This document shows positions 35,218-44,487 of a DNA stretch of 51,252 nucleotides, one piece after another (the stretch's first letter is position 1; every line of letters begins with the position of its first letter). Under the pieces are notes generated by a model. It did no database searches and was not told the origin of the DNA. It worked only from the letters and a program-made list of their open reading frames with translations. The DNA is taken from assembly GCF_000520815.1 (NCBI RefSeq), contig NZ_ASRY01000072.1, positions 1 to 51,252 on the forward strand, written 5' to 3'. Origin of the DNA: Paenibacillus maysiensis. GTDB lineage: Bacteria; Bacillota; Bacilli; Paenibacillales; Paenibacillaceae. The position numbers were made by a program, and so were the translations under genes.

Positions 35218-36456
35218 TTACAGCAAGCCTGCGAAGCTTACGCCCGCCGACTTCTGAATGTCATCTTCTCCGCCGCCACCTTGAACGGAACCGCCACGGC
35301 TGTTCTTCACAACCTGTACGTCAGTAGCCAGTGTCTGGATTTGCTCCGTCAACGGTGCCAATGCCTTAGCAATAGCGTCGGTCAAGGCATCAGGTTTCGC
35401 ATCATTAGGTGTTTCAATACCAGCAGGCGGATCACCAGCATCCCCTTCTTGTTTCTTCAATTCACTAACCTGCGTCGACAGAGTTTCTACCTGCTTGGCG
35501 ATTGGAGCCACGGCAGCCTGTACAGCCTTTGCAATATCTTCAGCTTTCAAATCGTCTTCCTCCTCGTTCCCCTCATCTTCTTCAGGGGCGGTTTTTGTTT
35601 TTAATTCGGTTAATGCAGCAATGGCATCATCAATGTGCTTCAGGTTGCCGGCAGAAATCTTCTTCCCTGCTTTAGCAATCTGTTCAGGTGGGCTACCGAT
35701 TGCCTTCACAATATCCTCTTGAACGAGCACTTCCTGAGCGATATCCACAAAGTCCTGAAGGGCTTCGCGGATTAATTCAGGATCGCTCTCCATGCCGCTC
35801 TCCCAACTATCCCAACGAAAAAGAACCGCGTTTAAGGCATCCTGTGCAGCCCAAAATTCGCGGTTCTTACGGTTCTTATTGTATTTGTCAGCGACTGCGC
35901 CTTTCTCAATCAATCCCATTGCACCGAGCGCTTTAACGATTTTACCCAAGAGTCCTTTGGATACCTCCCCGTCTTCCTCGATCTCTTCCCGCTTACCGAC
36001 ACCCCACATCGAGAAGCCAGTAATCTCGCCTTTCTGAATATCATCCCAAGTGTCGTCATCCGTTACCTTTACCCCGGCCACCCAGGAGCCTTTAATAATA
36101 GTTTGTTCACCGATCTCCATGTCACAAGGAGCGATATAGGATTCGACTACATAGCCTTTGTCCGTATCCAGATCATGCTGCTTGTCGATGTTATAGGTAT
36201 GCTGTTTCTCCATGAAGAGATGGGCGGCCTTCTCAATTTCTTCCGCATCCATCTGATCCCCATGAGCGTCAGCCACGTCCGGCTGATATACTACACCGAT
36301 TACAACCTTCTTGGCATCGTCAACCTTCGCAATCTGTACTTGCTTCTGGATGGCATTTTTCCCGGCAGCTTTGATGATTGCAAATGGAACACCGTTGGCT
36401 CCTTTATCAACCAGCGAAATATGTGTAATCTTTGCATCTTTCAATTTAAAGGTCAT
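35218..36456 (-). CDS. XkdF-like prohead protease/scaffold
   Basis: 412 aa. Residues about 1-150 (ITHISLVDKGANGVPFAIIKA, DAHGDQMDAEEIEKAAHLF, KQHDLDTDKGYVVESYIAP, IKGSWVAGVKVTD) are the XkdF domain, a putative serine prohead protease. The middle is alpha-helical. The C-terminal about 150 residues are acidic, coiled-coil and Ala-rich, like a scaffold. So one gene supplies protease and scaffold. Start ATG at 36456 has GGGGAGGTG; the GTG at 36468 lies in the ribosome binding site. Confidence 0.88.
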   Translation of the reverse strand: MTFKLKDAKITHISLVDKGANGVPFAIIKAAGKNAIQKQVQIAKVDDAKKVVIGVVYQPDVADAHGDQMDAEEIEKAAHLFMEKQHTYNIDKQHDLDTDKGYVVESYIAPCDMEIGEQTIIKGSWVAGVKVTDDDTWDDIQKGEITGFSMWGVGKREEIEEDGEVSKGLLGKIVKALGAMGLIEKGAVADKYNKNRKNREFWAAQDALNAVLFRWDSWESGMESDPELIREALQDFVDIAQEVLVQEDIVKAIGSPPEQIAKAGKKISAGNLKHIDDAIAALTELKTKTAPEEDEGNEEEDDLKAEDIAKAVQAAVAPIAKQVETLSTQVSELKKQEGDAGDPPAGIETPNDAKPDALTDAIAKALAPLTEQIQTLATDVQVVKNSRGGSVQGGGGEDDIQKSAGVSFAGLL

Positions 36457-36480
36457 ATTCTCTTTCACCTCCCCTCACAA

Positions 36481-37311
36481 TTAATTCAGTACCAACTGCA
36501 TAGTACAGCGGCAATTTACAATTTCCTTTGCCTCCCCGGACGGATCCCCGGGATACATCAGTTTGCTATCACCGACTTTAAAAGGCTCATCGAGCGAGAC
36601 CACCTGACCATTGGCCTTGCGATGGCTCTTACGGGTACGTGTACCGCCAGCAGCGCGCCATTTCTTCCCCTTAGCAATTTCGGATTTCTTCCAGCCCTCC
36701 AGCTTGCCGCCATTGGCCGCTGCGGTGCTCATGGTACGTGATACCCGCTGCGCACGCTGCATACTAAATGGGCCATCTTCCCCGCTGGCAGCCTGCGCGC
36801 TGACTTCCTGTACAAGCAAAGCCCGCTCTGAAGGTGTAGCTCCCTCCTCAATGGCTTTGCCGAAGCTACGCAGCAACACATCCGTAGAAGCTTTGTTCAT
36901 GTCCGGTACCAGCTTCTTGAGCTTTTTGGAAAAACGGCCAGCAGCCTTGTTCCCTGTACTCCATACCTTTTCCTTGTCCAGTGCCATCAGTTCCGTTTCA
37001 CCGGCCAAGTGAAACAGCGGTTCAAAAGCCTCCTGTATGGCTTGCTCGAACAGCTCCGCAAACACATCTGTAGTGTGCAAAGCAATAAGCACCTTACCCA
37101 GTTCCCCGATATCGCCCAGGGCATCCTCGCTTAGTTCTGAAATGGCATCATGAAGGGCTTGCCCCTGTAGCTCCAAAATCTCGGTTATGCGATCCTCGCC
37201 CTGCTTGTACAGTTCTTCCAGCACCTTACGCTCAACATAGCTCAGCTCAAGGCTATCCAGAAATTCATCGTCGTCAGCTTTGGCGATCAGCGCCCAACAG
37301 GACTCACACAT
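36481..37311 (-). CDS. SPP1 gp7/Mu gpF-like head morphogenesis protein (YqbB-like)
   Basis: 276 aa. The C-terminal block RTRKSHRKANGQVVSLDEPF, LMYPGDPSGEAKEIVNCRC is the Mu gpF-like minor head protein signature. Starts with CESCW (two Cys), overlapping the portal gene by 8 bp. Such proteins enter the capsid in a few copies and aid DNA exit. Confidence 0.9.
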   Translation of the reverse strand: MCESCWALIAKADDDEFLDSLELSYVERKVLEELYKQGEDRITEILELQGQALHDAISELSEDALGDIGELGKVLIALHTTDVFAELFEQAIQEAFEPLFHLAGETELMALDKEKVWSTGNKAAGRFSKKLKKLVPDMNKASTDVLLRSFGKAIEEGATPSERALLVQEVSAQAASGEDGPFSMQRAQRVSRTMSTAAANGGKLEGWKKSEIAKGKKWRAAGGTRTRKSHRKANGQVVSLDEPFKVGDSKLMYPGDPSGEAKEIVNCRCTMQLVLN

Positions 37312-38800
37312 GCAAAGCGGCCTCCTTGTCAGCCTGTTTTAACAAGCGTTTGGCAATTGTAGCGATACGATTTTGCATGTCGTCTGTGTCCGTGTCAGGC
37401 TCTGGCTCAAGCAATGCGGGCTGACTAGCTGCAAGCTGCGCAATCGGCGTATCCAGATATTCCTCGCTGAACTTGGTCTCATCAATCGTTGTGCCGAGTA
37501 CATCCTCAGCAATCGGAATCAGATCCCGCACCAGCATAATGCCCCGGTCAGCGATAAAGTCCAACATAGCCTTGCGATCCGCAGGGTCTATGATCTTCGG
37601 TCCCCGCAAAACAGCCCGTACTCGGAATATATCCATAGCCGGGAACAGGCGTTTATTAAATATCTCTGCCATAATCCATTTGCGGTATGGCTCAAAAACC
37701 TGTTCTTCTGCAAAGCGTAGAGCTGCATCGGCGGTCGCTCTGTTGTAATCTGAGCTTTGACCGACCAAGATTGGAGGCAGCCGGAAGGCAGACAGAATAT
37801 CGGATTTCTTTTCCTTTCCATACTCCAGAAAGAGCGCGTCTTGTTGTAACAGGTCATTGAGCTTGTCCAACTTGATTTGCACTTTTTCAACCTTTTCGTC
37901 CATCGGGCCGCCTGTCTCTTCCCCTTTGGCTTCAAGATACAAAATCCCGCCTTGAGAATCAGAACCCTTCACCTTTTTAAGTAGCTCCATTGACTGCTTT
38001 GTCAGCTTACCGTTGGTAACGGTTAGGAGCATGGACAGCATCCGTCCGTTGCTAAAGTAATTCACATTCAATTCCTCAGCTTCGCGGCTGCCGACCACGC
38101 CAGGCGCATTGCCGAACCAACGTGGCTCCCCATAGGGGCCGTCATGACCGATACGAAGCGGGATAATCTGATTTCCTTCCCTACCTTCCTCTGCCTCCGT
38201 ACCAAATAGGCGAAACCATACGACGGAAGTATTACGTTTCATCGCATATCGCCGGGTGTAAAGCTCCTGTGAAAATTCTTCCACTTGTTTCGTAGAGCTG
38301 ATTCGACGTTTGCGCTTGATAGTCGCCTTCGTACTTTCCTTGGTACAACGTACGTACTTGGGATTCATGCGAAAGATAGTCGGGAACTCCGACCCTACAG
38401 GCCAAGCTACCTCTACATGAGCCATTCCCGTACTTTCCAAGTCTTCGATCAACTGACTTATAATCTCGTCCGGTGTGTCTTCCAGATTGCAAGTTTCGAG
38501 AAACTTCTCCGCCTTGTTCCAATCATCCAGAGCGGTTTTGTCATTTTCACCCGGCAAATACTCCAGGGCAATACCATAACCAGCGATATTGCGTTTGTAT
38601 GCCTCTATGCATTGCGGTATGATATTTGAGTTTTTGACCAGCAGCTTGCAGGAAGCAGGGTCATTGCCGAGTGCGAAGGGTAACAGACCGTGAAGATCGT
38701 ACAGATCGTCAAATAAATCCGGCAATTGAGCACTGGACGGTATATGCCGTTCGTCGTCTGCTTTGCTGATCTGAAACCATTGTGCATTTCCTTCACTCAT
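37304..38800 (-). CDS. Phage portal protein (XkdE/YqbA-like)
   Basis: 498 aa. RNIAGYGIALEYLPGEND, SNGRMLSMLLTVTNGKLTKQSMELLKKVKG and FRLPPILVGQSSDYNRATADAALRFAEEQVF are characteristic of PBSX-family portals. The dodecameric ring is the DNA entry vertex and binds the large terminase encoded just upstream. Confidence 0.94.
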   Translation of the reverse strand: MSEGNAQWFQISKADDERHIPSSAQLPDLFDDLYDLHGLLPFALGNDPASCKLLVKNSNIIPQCIEAYKRNIAGYGIALEYLPGENDKTALDDWNKAEKFLETCNLEDTPDEIISQLIEDLESTGMAHVEVAWPVGSEFPTIFRMNPKYVRCTKESTKATIKRKRRISSTKQVEEFSQELYTRRYAMKRNTSVVWFRLFGTEAEEGREGNQIIPLRIGHDGPYGEPRWFGNAPGVVGSREAEELNVNYFSNGRMLSMLLTVTNGKLTKQSMELLKKVKGSDSQGGILYLEAKGEETGGPMDEKVEKVQIKLDKLNDLLQQDALFLEYGKEKKSDILSAFRLPPILVGQSSDYNRATADAALRFAEEQVFEPYRKWIMAEIFNKRLFPAMDIFRVRAVLRGPKIIDPADRKAMLDFIADRGIMLVRDLIPIAEDVLGTTIDETKFSEEYLDTPIAQLAASQPALLEPEPDTDTDDMQNRIATIAKRLLKQADKEAALHV

Positions 38801-38803
38801 TGT

Positions 38804-40492
38804 TTAAATCCACCCCACTTCCTCGTTGTAATCATCACGGGACTCTGCCCGCTGCTGCTGTTTCTTCGCGTACCAGTCAAACCATCTACCAGCTACCTGC
38901 CGCAGTTGCAAAGCAATGGCATAGGCCATTATGCAGTCATCGTTACAACCCGAATCTGCCTCGGCCTTGCCGTTGTTGTCGATGAAAGTAAGACACTCCT
39001 TGTACAACTCCCGACAGTAGATCGGGTAAAGTTGATCCCGTATAGCTTCCTTGAAGTCGCTGACCATCACAGGCCGGGTTACCTTGTTCGTGTTCCACCC
39101 CATATCGCCCTTTTTGGCAAAGTAAAGAAGCGGATAATGACACGTATTAAACAACGTATTTAACACTGATTCACCTGTGTTATTGTTCTCCACGCCGAGC
39201 AAGGCCATGTTGTAATAACGCCCCAACGTGTCCAGCTTCTTACCGTAAAGGTCGGTATCCCACTTGCCGCGTAGCATGGCGCACATTTCCCCTGTACGTT
39301 CTTCCAAAACATATGCAGCGTCATAGTCACCGCCCGTCTTGCCCTTAGCTGTATCAGCACCAATGATGTACCGCTTGCCTTCTTCGGGCGCGACAAAAAC
39401 GCGCAGCTCGCCTGAGTCTGCACGGATCACTTTCCCTTTTACTTGGTCAACCTCGTATCGCGCTCCCGGTTTGCCCAAAACTTCAAGCAAACTCTGAATG
39501 TACTCATTGTCGAATATGCCTTCGCCAGACAAAAGGAAAGCTTCTAACGGCTCGCCTGGGTATTCCTGCCGGAACACGCGCGGATCTCCGTTACAATCGT
39601 TTCGGATCGTAAACCGCCGCCATTGGAGCTGTTCGTCGTCCAAATTGTACTTAGCTTTTAGCTCCAATTCTTCGGGAGTAGGCTCAAAGTCCGGCGGTAC
39701 CGGCTTACGATAGTCTGGCATTTGGAACCAAGCGAAGAACATGGGCGTAAAGTCGTTCTCACCCTCACATGCTGCATCCCACATCTGCTTAAAATCGTCC
39801 ATGCCGTTGGCGGTAGATTCCACAACGCCCAATGTCCCCGGCTCTTTGGATAAAGCCGCAAAGACGGATAACATATGCTTCTTCTTTTTACTCGCTGGCC
39901 AGAAAGCCAACTCCGAAGCATGCAGATAATGAATCGTCTCCGAACGAGCAAGAACCCGGCTCTCCGCCGACTGAACAGTAATCTTGCTTTTAAGCCCCGG
40001 ATTCAGGCGGTGCTCATAGGGTTTCACCGATGGATTTTCAAATGTGAACCGCTTCGTGTTGTTTCTCTTACTCATCGGCTTGATGATCTCTGGCACTTTC
40101 TCATAGTACAACCGGAACATATCGTACAAGTTACCGGATGCGTGTGAGTCCTGGGCTACGATGAAAGCATTTTTGGCTTCTTGGAGTGAAGTCAGATAGT
40201 AAATAACGGCTTCGGTGACAGTTGAAAATCCCATCTGCCGCGCCTTGAGAATAATGATTCGCACAGGCTTGCCTGCTCTGATCTGAACGAATACCTCATG
40301 CACGAATGTACGTTGGGCATCATTGAGCGTTAACGGCATTATGCGTCCGTCCTTGGTCTTGATCTTGAGCATTCGCCAGCAGAACTGTTCAAAGTCGGCC
40401 AGAACCTCTTTAAGCTCGGCCAGCTTTTCAGGGCGCTGCTTTAGCCGCCGTTTGGCTCGTTTTCGATGCTCCTTAGCAAGAGTAATTACCAT
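38804..40492 (-). CDS. Terminase large subunit (XtmB-like)
   Basis: 562 aa. ATPase: Walker A-like IILKARQMGFST and Walker B-like YLHASELAFWP. Nuclease: YIIGADTAKGKTGGDYDAAYV (first metal-binding Asp), with further acidic motifs near GVENNNTG and the C-terminal CNDDCIMAYAIA. It pumps and cuts DNA during packaging. Overlaps the small subunit gene by 7 bp. Confidence 0.95.
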   Translation of the reverse strand: MVITLAKEHRKRAKRRLKQRPEKLAELKEVLADFEQFCWRMLKIKTKDGRIMPLTLNDAQRTFVHEVFVQIRAGKPVRIIILKARQMGFSTVTEAVIYYLTSLQEAKNAFIVAQDSHASGNLYDMFRLYYEKVPEIIKPMSKRNNTKRFTFENPSVKPYEHRLNPGLKSKITVQSAESRVLARSETIHYLHASELAFWPASKKKKHMLSVFAALSKEPGTLGVVESTANGMDDFKQMWDAACEGENDFTPMFFAWFQMPDYRKPVPPDFEPTPEELELKAKYNLDDEQLQWRRFTIRNDCNGDPRVFRQEYPGEPLEAFLLSGEGIFDNEYIQSLLEVLGKPGARYEVDQVKGKVIRADSGELRVFVAPEEGKRYIIGADTAKGKTGGDYDAAYVLEERTGEMCAMLRGKWDTDLYGKKLDTLGRYYNMALLGVENNNTGESVLNTLFNTCHYPLLYFAKKGDMGWNTNKVTRPVMVSDFKEAIRDQLYPIYCRELYKECLTFIDNNGKAEADSGCNDDCIMAYAIALQLRQVAGRWFDWYAKKQQQRAESRDDYNEEVGWI

Positions 40493-41379
40493 TCGTCGTC
40501 ATCCCCATCGTCATCATCATCGTTTTTGCCGCCTTCATCGCCTCCTGAACCCCCATATCCATGCGTCTTGAATTTCTCCAGCTCCAGCCGTTCACGGGCA
40601 ATCTCCAGCTTTTCTTCCTCCTGCTGCAAGTTGGCAATAAGGTTAATAACCCGAAGCTTTTTATCACGGGTTTTGACCAATGCCTCTTCCTGTTTCAAAA
40701 TCTTATCCAGCTTGGAAGTAGTGACGGTCGTAATTTCCGTGACCTTCATTCCTTCGGTTTCAACAGACAGATTGATTTGCTTACCTGTCTTCGGGCTAGT
40801 ATAAGGAACCTTGTCCTTACGCTGGTGCAGCTCCTGCTTGATCTTCTTCTCCTCGTCGGTCAGGCCAGCTTCAAGCTGTTTGATCCGGCGCATGTGTCTC
40901 CGTTCTTGGATGGATAGCATAATAAGCTGCTCATTAAGCTGGGCCAAAGGGGAAGTATCAATCTGATCAAACAGCTCCTGCTCGTCTTCCTCCAAGGCAT
41001 CCAGAAATATGGTTTCATACATGCCAGTCTTGAGCGCCTTCTTGTTTCGATAAGGCCCCCCGGGACCGCCGCGATTCCCTTTGGCGTTTTGGTTATCTGG
41101 GGGAGCACCGCCACGATTGCCGACAGCATTCTTGTTCCCCTTTGGCGCTCCCCTTGGATTAGGAGCGTTCCCTTTCGTTCCATTTGGAACGTTCCCATTG
41201 GACGAATCAAAAACGTTCCCTTTCAATTGGTCTTGCCAACGGTCCATAGACTTCCATTTGCGGACCCTGCTCTCAGGAATAGAAAGAGCGGCGGCGATGT
41301 CTTTTAGCTTCATCGTTCCGCCGCTCTCCAGCCACATCCGTTTTGCCTTGTCCCGCTCAGGACTTCGCTCTCTGGCCAT
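40486..41379 (-). CDS. Terminase small subunit (XtmA-like)
   Basis: 297 aa. Residues about 1-50 are a helix-turn-helix (GTMKLKDIAAALSIPESRVRKWKSMDRW) that recognises the packaging site. A low-complexity Asn/Gly/Lys linker (GNRGGAPPDNQNAKGNRGG) and a long coiled-coil follow; the end is an Asp/Gly-rich tail. This is the PBSX-type layout. The ATG at 41379 is favoured over the longer frame, which would run through the upstream terminator. Confidence 0.9.
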   Translation of the reverse strand: MARERSPERDKAKRMWLESGGTMKLKDIAAALSIPESRVRKWKSMDRWQDQLKGNVFDSSNGNVPNGTKGNAPNPRGAPKGNKNAVGNRGGAPPDNQNAKGNRGGPGGPYRNKKALKTGMYETIFLDALEEDEQELFDQIDTSPLAQLNEQLIMLSIQERRHMRRIKQLEAGLTDEEKKIKQELHQRKDKVPYTSPKTGKQINLSVETEGMKVTEITTVTTSKLDKILKQEEALVKTRDKKLRVINLIANLQQEEEKLEIARERLELEKFKTHGYGGSGGDEGGKNDDDDDGDDDEW

Positions 41380-41401
41380 GCTACACAACACCACCCCCAA
41401 G

Positions 41402-41448
41402 AAAAAAGGATGCCACATTAAGCAATTTTTTGCTTTCAGGGACATCCT
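41402..41448 (-). terminator. Terminator between the 155-aa gene and the terminase operon
   Basis: AGGATG...CATCCT stem on the minus strand followed by TTTTTTCTT. It isolates the 155-aa gene from the structural operon. Confidence 0.75.
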
Positions 41449-41470
41449 CTTTATTTAATTCTTATAGCAA

Positions 41471-41938
41471 CTAATTTCCAAGAGCCAAGGCATTAAAGCT
41501 CTCCGGGCCAATACGAACTACATCTGTTGGATCGCCTCCTGGAGTAATGTTTCTTACAAAGACTGTATACACTACAAAGCCTGTACCTATTGGTACGTTA
41601 TAATCCGAAGCAGCAAATGAATATTCTTGAGGGGTATTCTCAGTTCCATTAAGTACAAGAGTTTTAATACCATCAAAAACCACTGGATCTGTAGAGTTGG
41701 TTCCCCTAACAATACGAATCTCTATAGTATTTATAACAACATCAGGCGCGAGACTTAGTCTGAATGTAATCATCCCATCAAATTGGACACGTATTGGGAA
41801 GCTTGCGTTCGCTTGGCTAATATCTAAGCCCACCTGTCCGAATAATTGAAAACTGGATGATGTAGGAACATTTATGCTGTTAGTAGTACTTGCATTTTGA
41901 GATGTCCTTCCATCTAATGTTCGACTGTATAGAGCCAT
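41471..41938 (-). CDS. 155-aa beta-rich protein of unknown function (moron candidate)
   Basis: No signal peptide or TM segment. Alternating hydrophobic/polar strands and Asn/Thr-rich loops suggest a jelly-roll (SINVPTSSSFQLFG, FDGMITFRLSLAPDVV, VPIGTGFVVYTVFVRN). The look is loosely that of spore-surface/exosporium or C1q/TNF-like beta proteins, but I cannot assign it. GGGAGAGGG site upstream and a private terminator downstream make it a self-contained unit placed just ahead of the terminase genes. Confidence 0.75.
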   Translation of the reverse strand: MALYSRTLDGRTSQNASTTNSINVPTSSSFQLFGQVGLDISQANASFPIRVQFDGMITFRLSLAPDVVINTIEIRIVRGTNSTDPVVFDGIKTLVLNGTENTPQEYSFAASDYNVPIGTGFVVYTVFVRNITPGGDPTDVVRIGPESFNALALGN

Positions 41939-42030
41939 TTAGCTGCCCTCTCCCTTCTAATAAACTAGCAGTAGCTAATTCATTTTATGAGAGGCTTCGC
42001 TTAAAAGAAGCGGCTAAAAGCAGAAAGATG

Positions 42031-42249
42031 CTAGAGCTCGTCCTTCTGAAGCTTAATATCCAATTCAATGAGACGGTCCAAGTCCTGCACCGTCTGCATT
42101 TTTATATTTCCAGCCTGTAGGTCTTTGACCCACTGGGCTATGCCAGCCTTAACAATCTTCCGGTATTGCGCCTTGGATTCGAGGATTCCCTCGATGATCT
42201 CTATTTCTCGCTGTAGTAATGCATCTTGTTGTTCGTTGTCTGTTCCCAT
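42031..42249 (-). CDS. 72-aa helical phage protein of unknown function
   Basis: All-alpha and charged (IEIIEGILESKAQYRKIVKAGIAQWVKDLQAG). GAGGG site upstream. Its position ahead of the terminase genes is common for small phage helical proteins. Not recognised. Confidence 0.7.
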   Translation of the reverse strand: MGTDNEQQDALLQREIEIIEGILESKAQYRKIVKAGIAQWVKDLQAGNIKMQTVQDLDRLIELDIKLQKDEL

Positions 42250-42284
42250 TGTCGTATCCCTCGGCTTCCGTTATTATGGAATGC

Positions 42285-42332
42285 GAGATAGCGGATGTCT
42301 GCAAAATGCCACGCGTGGCGGGCCGCTATCTC
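42285..42332. repeat. Nested inverted repeat upstream of the packaging genes
   Basis: Outer arms GAGATAGCGG (42285-42294) and CCGCTATCTC (42323-42332) match over 10 of 10 bases. Inside lies a perfect 12-bp palindrome GCCACGCGTGGC (42308-42319). There is no T run, so it is not an ordinary terminator. It may be a protein-binding or packaging site, or an RNA fold. Confidence 0.6.
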
Positions 42333-42386
42333 AGCCGGGGGATACCCTGGTCAGGATAGGGGGACGTTAGCGCGTCCTCCTTTTTC

Positions 42387-43691
42387 CTATGCTTCGGGCT
42401 CCAATCGATGCAACAGGACTGGCTCAATACCGGTGCTCTCAAGGAAACGTTTCTTAATAACATCGCAGAAGATCGGGTCCAGTTCCAACGTCCGGCATGT
42501 CCGGTCCATCTGCTCACATGTCATAAGCGTGGAGCCGCTGCCGCCAAAGAAATCGACAACCACGTCACCACGCTGGCTGCTATTCTTAATTGGAATAGCC
42601 AGCAGGTCAAGGGGCTTCTGAGTAGGATGAACGTACTTATTCACATCACCCCGTGAAACTTCCCATACTGTCTCAGGCAGTGGTTCCTCAACAGGAAGAC
42701 CAGCCTTCCATACCGTTGTCTGTGTCCGATCACCGTACCAGGCTGGGGCCTTCCCCTTCAGGTGAGCATAAAAGACAGGCTCATGCTTGAAGCGATATTG
42801 CGCCCACCCAAAGGAAGCGGCATTCTTTACCCAAATACATTGAGTACGGCTCACAATACCGGCGGCATTCATAGCATCCTCAAAATCGCGCTGGTAGGAA
42901 GATGGATGAAATACATAGATTGCTGCTGTAGGGTGCATGATTAAAGCGTAATTGGCAAAAACGGCATACAAAAAGCCCGCGAAATCCTCGGCGGGCATAT
43001 TGTCATTCATGATGGAACTGCGGCCATCTGCGGCCAGGCGCACTGAATCACTCTCAACAGCCACATTATAAGGTGGGTCCGTCACCACCAGCGCTGCCTT
43101 GGCTCCGTCTATTAGAAGTGCTACATCATCAGGATTGGTCGCATCTCCACACACTAATCGATGCCGACCAAGCTGCCATACATCACCGCGCCTGGTCTCC
43201 GGCTCCTTGATTTCGTCCAAGGCACGCTGAACGTCGAAATCGTCGTCGGTAACAGGAAGGTCCACAGCTTCATCGGTCGGCACAGCAAACTCTGCCGCCA
43301 GGTCCTCGAACTCTTCCAAATCGAAGCCAGACAGAGATATATCTGCTCCGTTCACCTGCAGATCATCAAGCAATCGATAAAGGGCTTCATCATCCCACTG
43401 GCCGGACACCTTGTTAAGCGCCAGATTCAAAAGTCGCTCCTGCTGATCGTCCAGGTCGACGACCGACACGGCCAACTCCTTATGCTCCAGCTCGTTGGTC
43501 ATTATTTTATAACGTTGATGACCGCCCACCATGTTCCCAGTACGTTCGTTCCAGATGATCGGATCGATGTAACCGAATGTTTCAATGGACTGCTTTAGCT
43601 TTTCGTATTCAGCGTCGCCAGGTTTCAGATCGATGCGAGGGTTGTATACTGCTGCGTTGATTTGTTCGATTGGTAGGACTCTGATTTCCAC
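42387..43691 (-). CDS. ParB-domain DNA methyltransferase (N6-adenine type, beta class)
   Basis: 434 aa. Residues about 1-100 form a ParB/sulfiredoxin-like domain (PIEQINAAVYNPRI, VGGHQRYKIM). Residues about 170-430 form a methyltransferase with motif IV TDPPYNV before motif I FFGGSGSTL, i.e. the beta order, plus VHPTQKP. It would methylate adenine (or N4-cytosine) in phage or host DNA. The GTG at 43691 with GAGAGGAG is chosen; the frame to 43814 would overlap a divergent peptide gene. Probably protects phage DNA from host restriction. Confidence 0.9.
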   Translation of the reverse strand: MEIRVLPIEQINAAVYNPRIDLKPGDAEYEKLKQSIETFGYIDPIIWNERTGNMVGGHQRYKIMTNELEHKELAVSVVDLDDQQERLLNLALNKVSGQWDDEALYRLLDDLQVNGADISLSGFDLEEFEDLAAEFAVPTDEAVDLPVTDDDFDVQRALDEIKEPETRRGDVWQLGRHRLVCGDATNPDDVALLIDGAKAALVVTDPPYNVAVESDSVRLAADGRSSIMNDNMPAEDFAGFLYAVFANYALIMHPTAAIYVFHPSSYQRDFEDAMNAAGIVSRTQCIWVKNAASFGWAQYRFKHEPVFYAHLKGKAPAWYGDRTQTTVWKAGLPVEEPLPETVWEVSRGDVNKYVHPTQKPLDLLAIPIKNSSQRGDVVVDFFGGSGSTLMTCEQMDRTCRTLELDPIFCDVIKKRFLESTGIEPVLLHRLEPEA

Positions 43692-43786
43692 TTGTGAATG
43701 CTCCTCTCTTAATATTTTTAATTGCTCCGCAACCAGATGCCCCGACGCACCGATTCTTAGTGTGTAACCATAAAGGAGGGAAACAC

Positions 43787-43894
43787 ATGCTAACGATACT
43801 GCTGAGCGTAACAATACCTGCTATCTGCAAAACGCTATTTGCTTACTACATCTATAAAGCTGCTGCTGTAGTACAAGCCAACAACTTGAGATAA
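43787..43894 (+). CDS. 35-aa hydrophobic peptide on the plus strand
   Basis: A perfect AAAGGAGGG lies before ATG; 35 codons (MLTILLSVTIPAICKTLFAY...) with one hydrophobic helix and a terminator-like hairpin after the stop. It is divergent from the methyltransferase. It resembles small phage membrane peptides; a type I toxin-like role is only a guess. Confidence 0.6.
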   Translation: MLTILLSVTIPAICKTLFAYYIYKAAAVVQANNLR

Positions 43895-43898
43895 AACT

Positions 43899-43932
43899 AA
43901 AGGGCAGACCATGATGGTTTGCCCTGTATTTG
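43899..43932 (+). terminator. Terminator of the 35-aa peptide gene
   Basis: AGGGCA/TGCCCT stem with partly complementary loop flanks, followed by GTATTTG; a modest T run. The remaining sequence to 44085 shows no gene. Confidence 0.45.
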
Positions 43933-44085
43933 TGTTGAGTTGGTTTCCGCTATTCGAGTGGGTGGCTGATAGGCTGTCAGGATGCATGTATGCCCTCTCT
44001 CTGCTCTCTGCTGCACTCCTTCCGGCATTCGTCTGAGTAAAAGGAAGCAGGCTCAGAATAGCTCACCTTCTGTCGTATGGGGGCA

Positions 44086-44111
44086 AAAGAAAAAGCACCA
44101 CAATGGGTGCC
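44086..44111 (-). terminator. Terminator of the coiled-coil gene
   Basis: GCACC/GGTGC stem directly after the stop codon, then five T on the minus strand. Confidence 0.7.
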
Positions 44112-44453
44112 TTATTGATACCTTTTTAGTAACTCATCAACCGAATGGCGCAACATCGTTAACTCCTGATGCTCTGAATCTGACTCTTGTTGGAACTTGA
44201 CTTTTTTTCTCTGTAAATGGATCAATTCTTCTTCTGCTTTTTTAAAATTTTCCTCCATTTTATTTTGAAGATTCGTTCCTCCTGCAGACTGAGCAAGCAT
44301 TTTAGAATGAGATACGACATCCCTGTACACTTGTAATCTAACTTCTTCTTTAGACATGTCATCCAACTGACTTTGACGCTGACTTGCCTTCTCGTCCAAC
44401 TCTTTTTTCAGCTCCAACAGATGAGTTTCATACGGGTGTTTTTCTTCATTCAT
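44112..44453 (-). CDS. 113-aa coiled-coil protein
   Basis: Almost entirely heptad-rich charged helix (ETHLLELKKELDEKASQRQSQ, KMEENFKKAEEELIHLQRKK). GAGAGG site before ATG. No catalytic motif or TM segment; function unknown. Self-terminated. Confidence 0.7.
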   Translation of the reverse strand: MNEEKHPYETHLLELKKELDEKASQRQSQLDDMSKEEVRLQVYRDVVSHSKMLAQSAGGTNLQNKMEENFKKAEEELIHLQRKKVKFQQESDSEHQELTMLRHSVDELLKRYQ

Positions 44454-44487
44454 TTAATCCTCTCCCTTCAACATTACAATTCAACAT

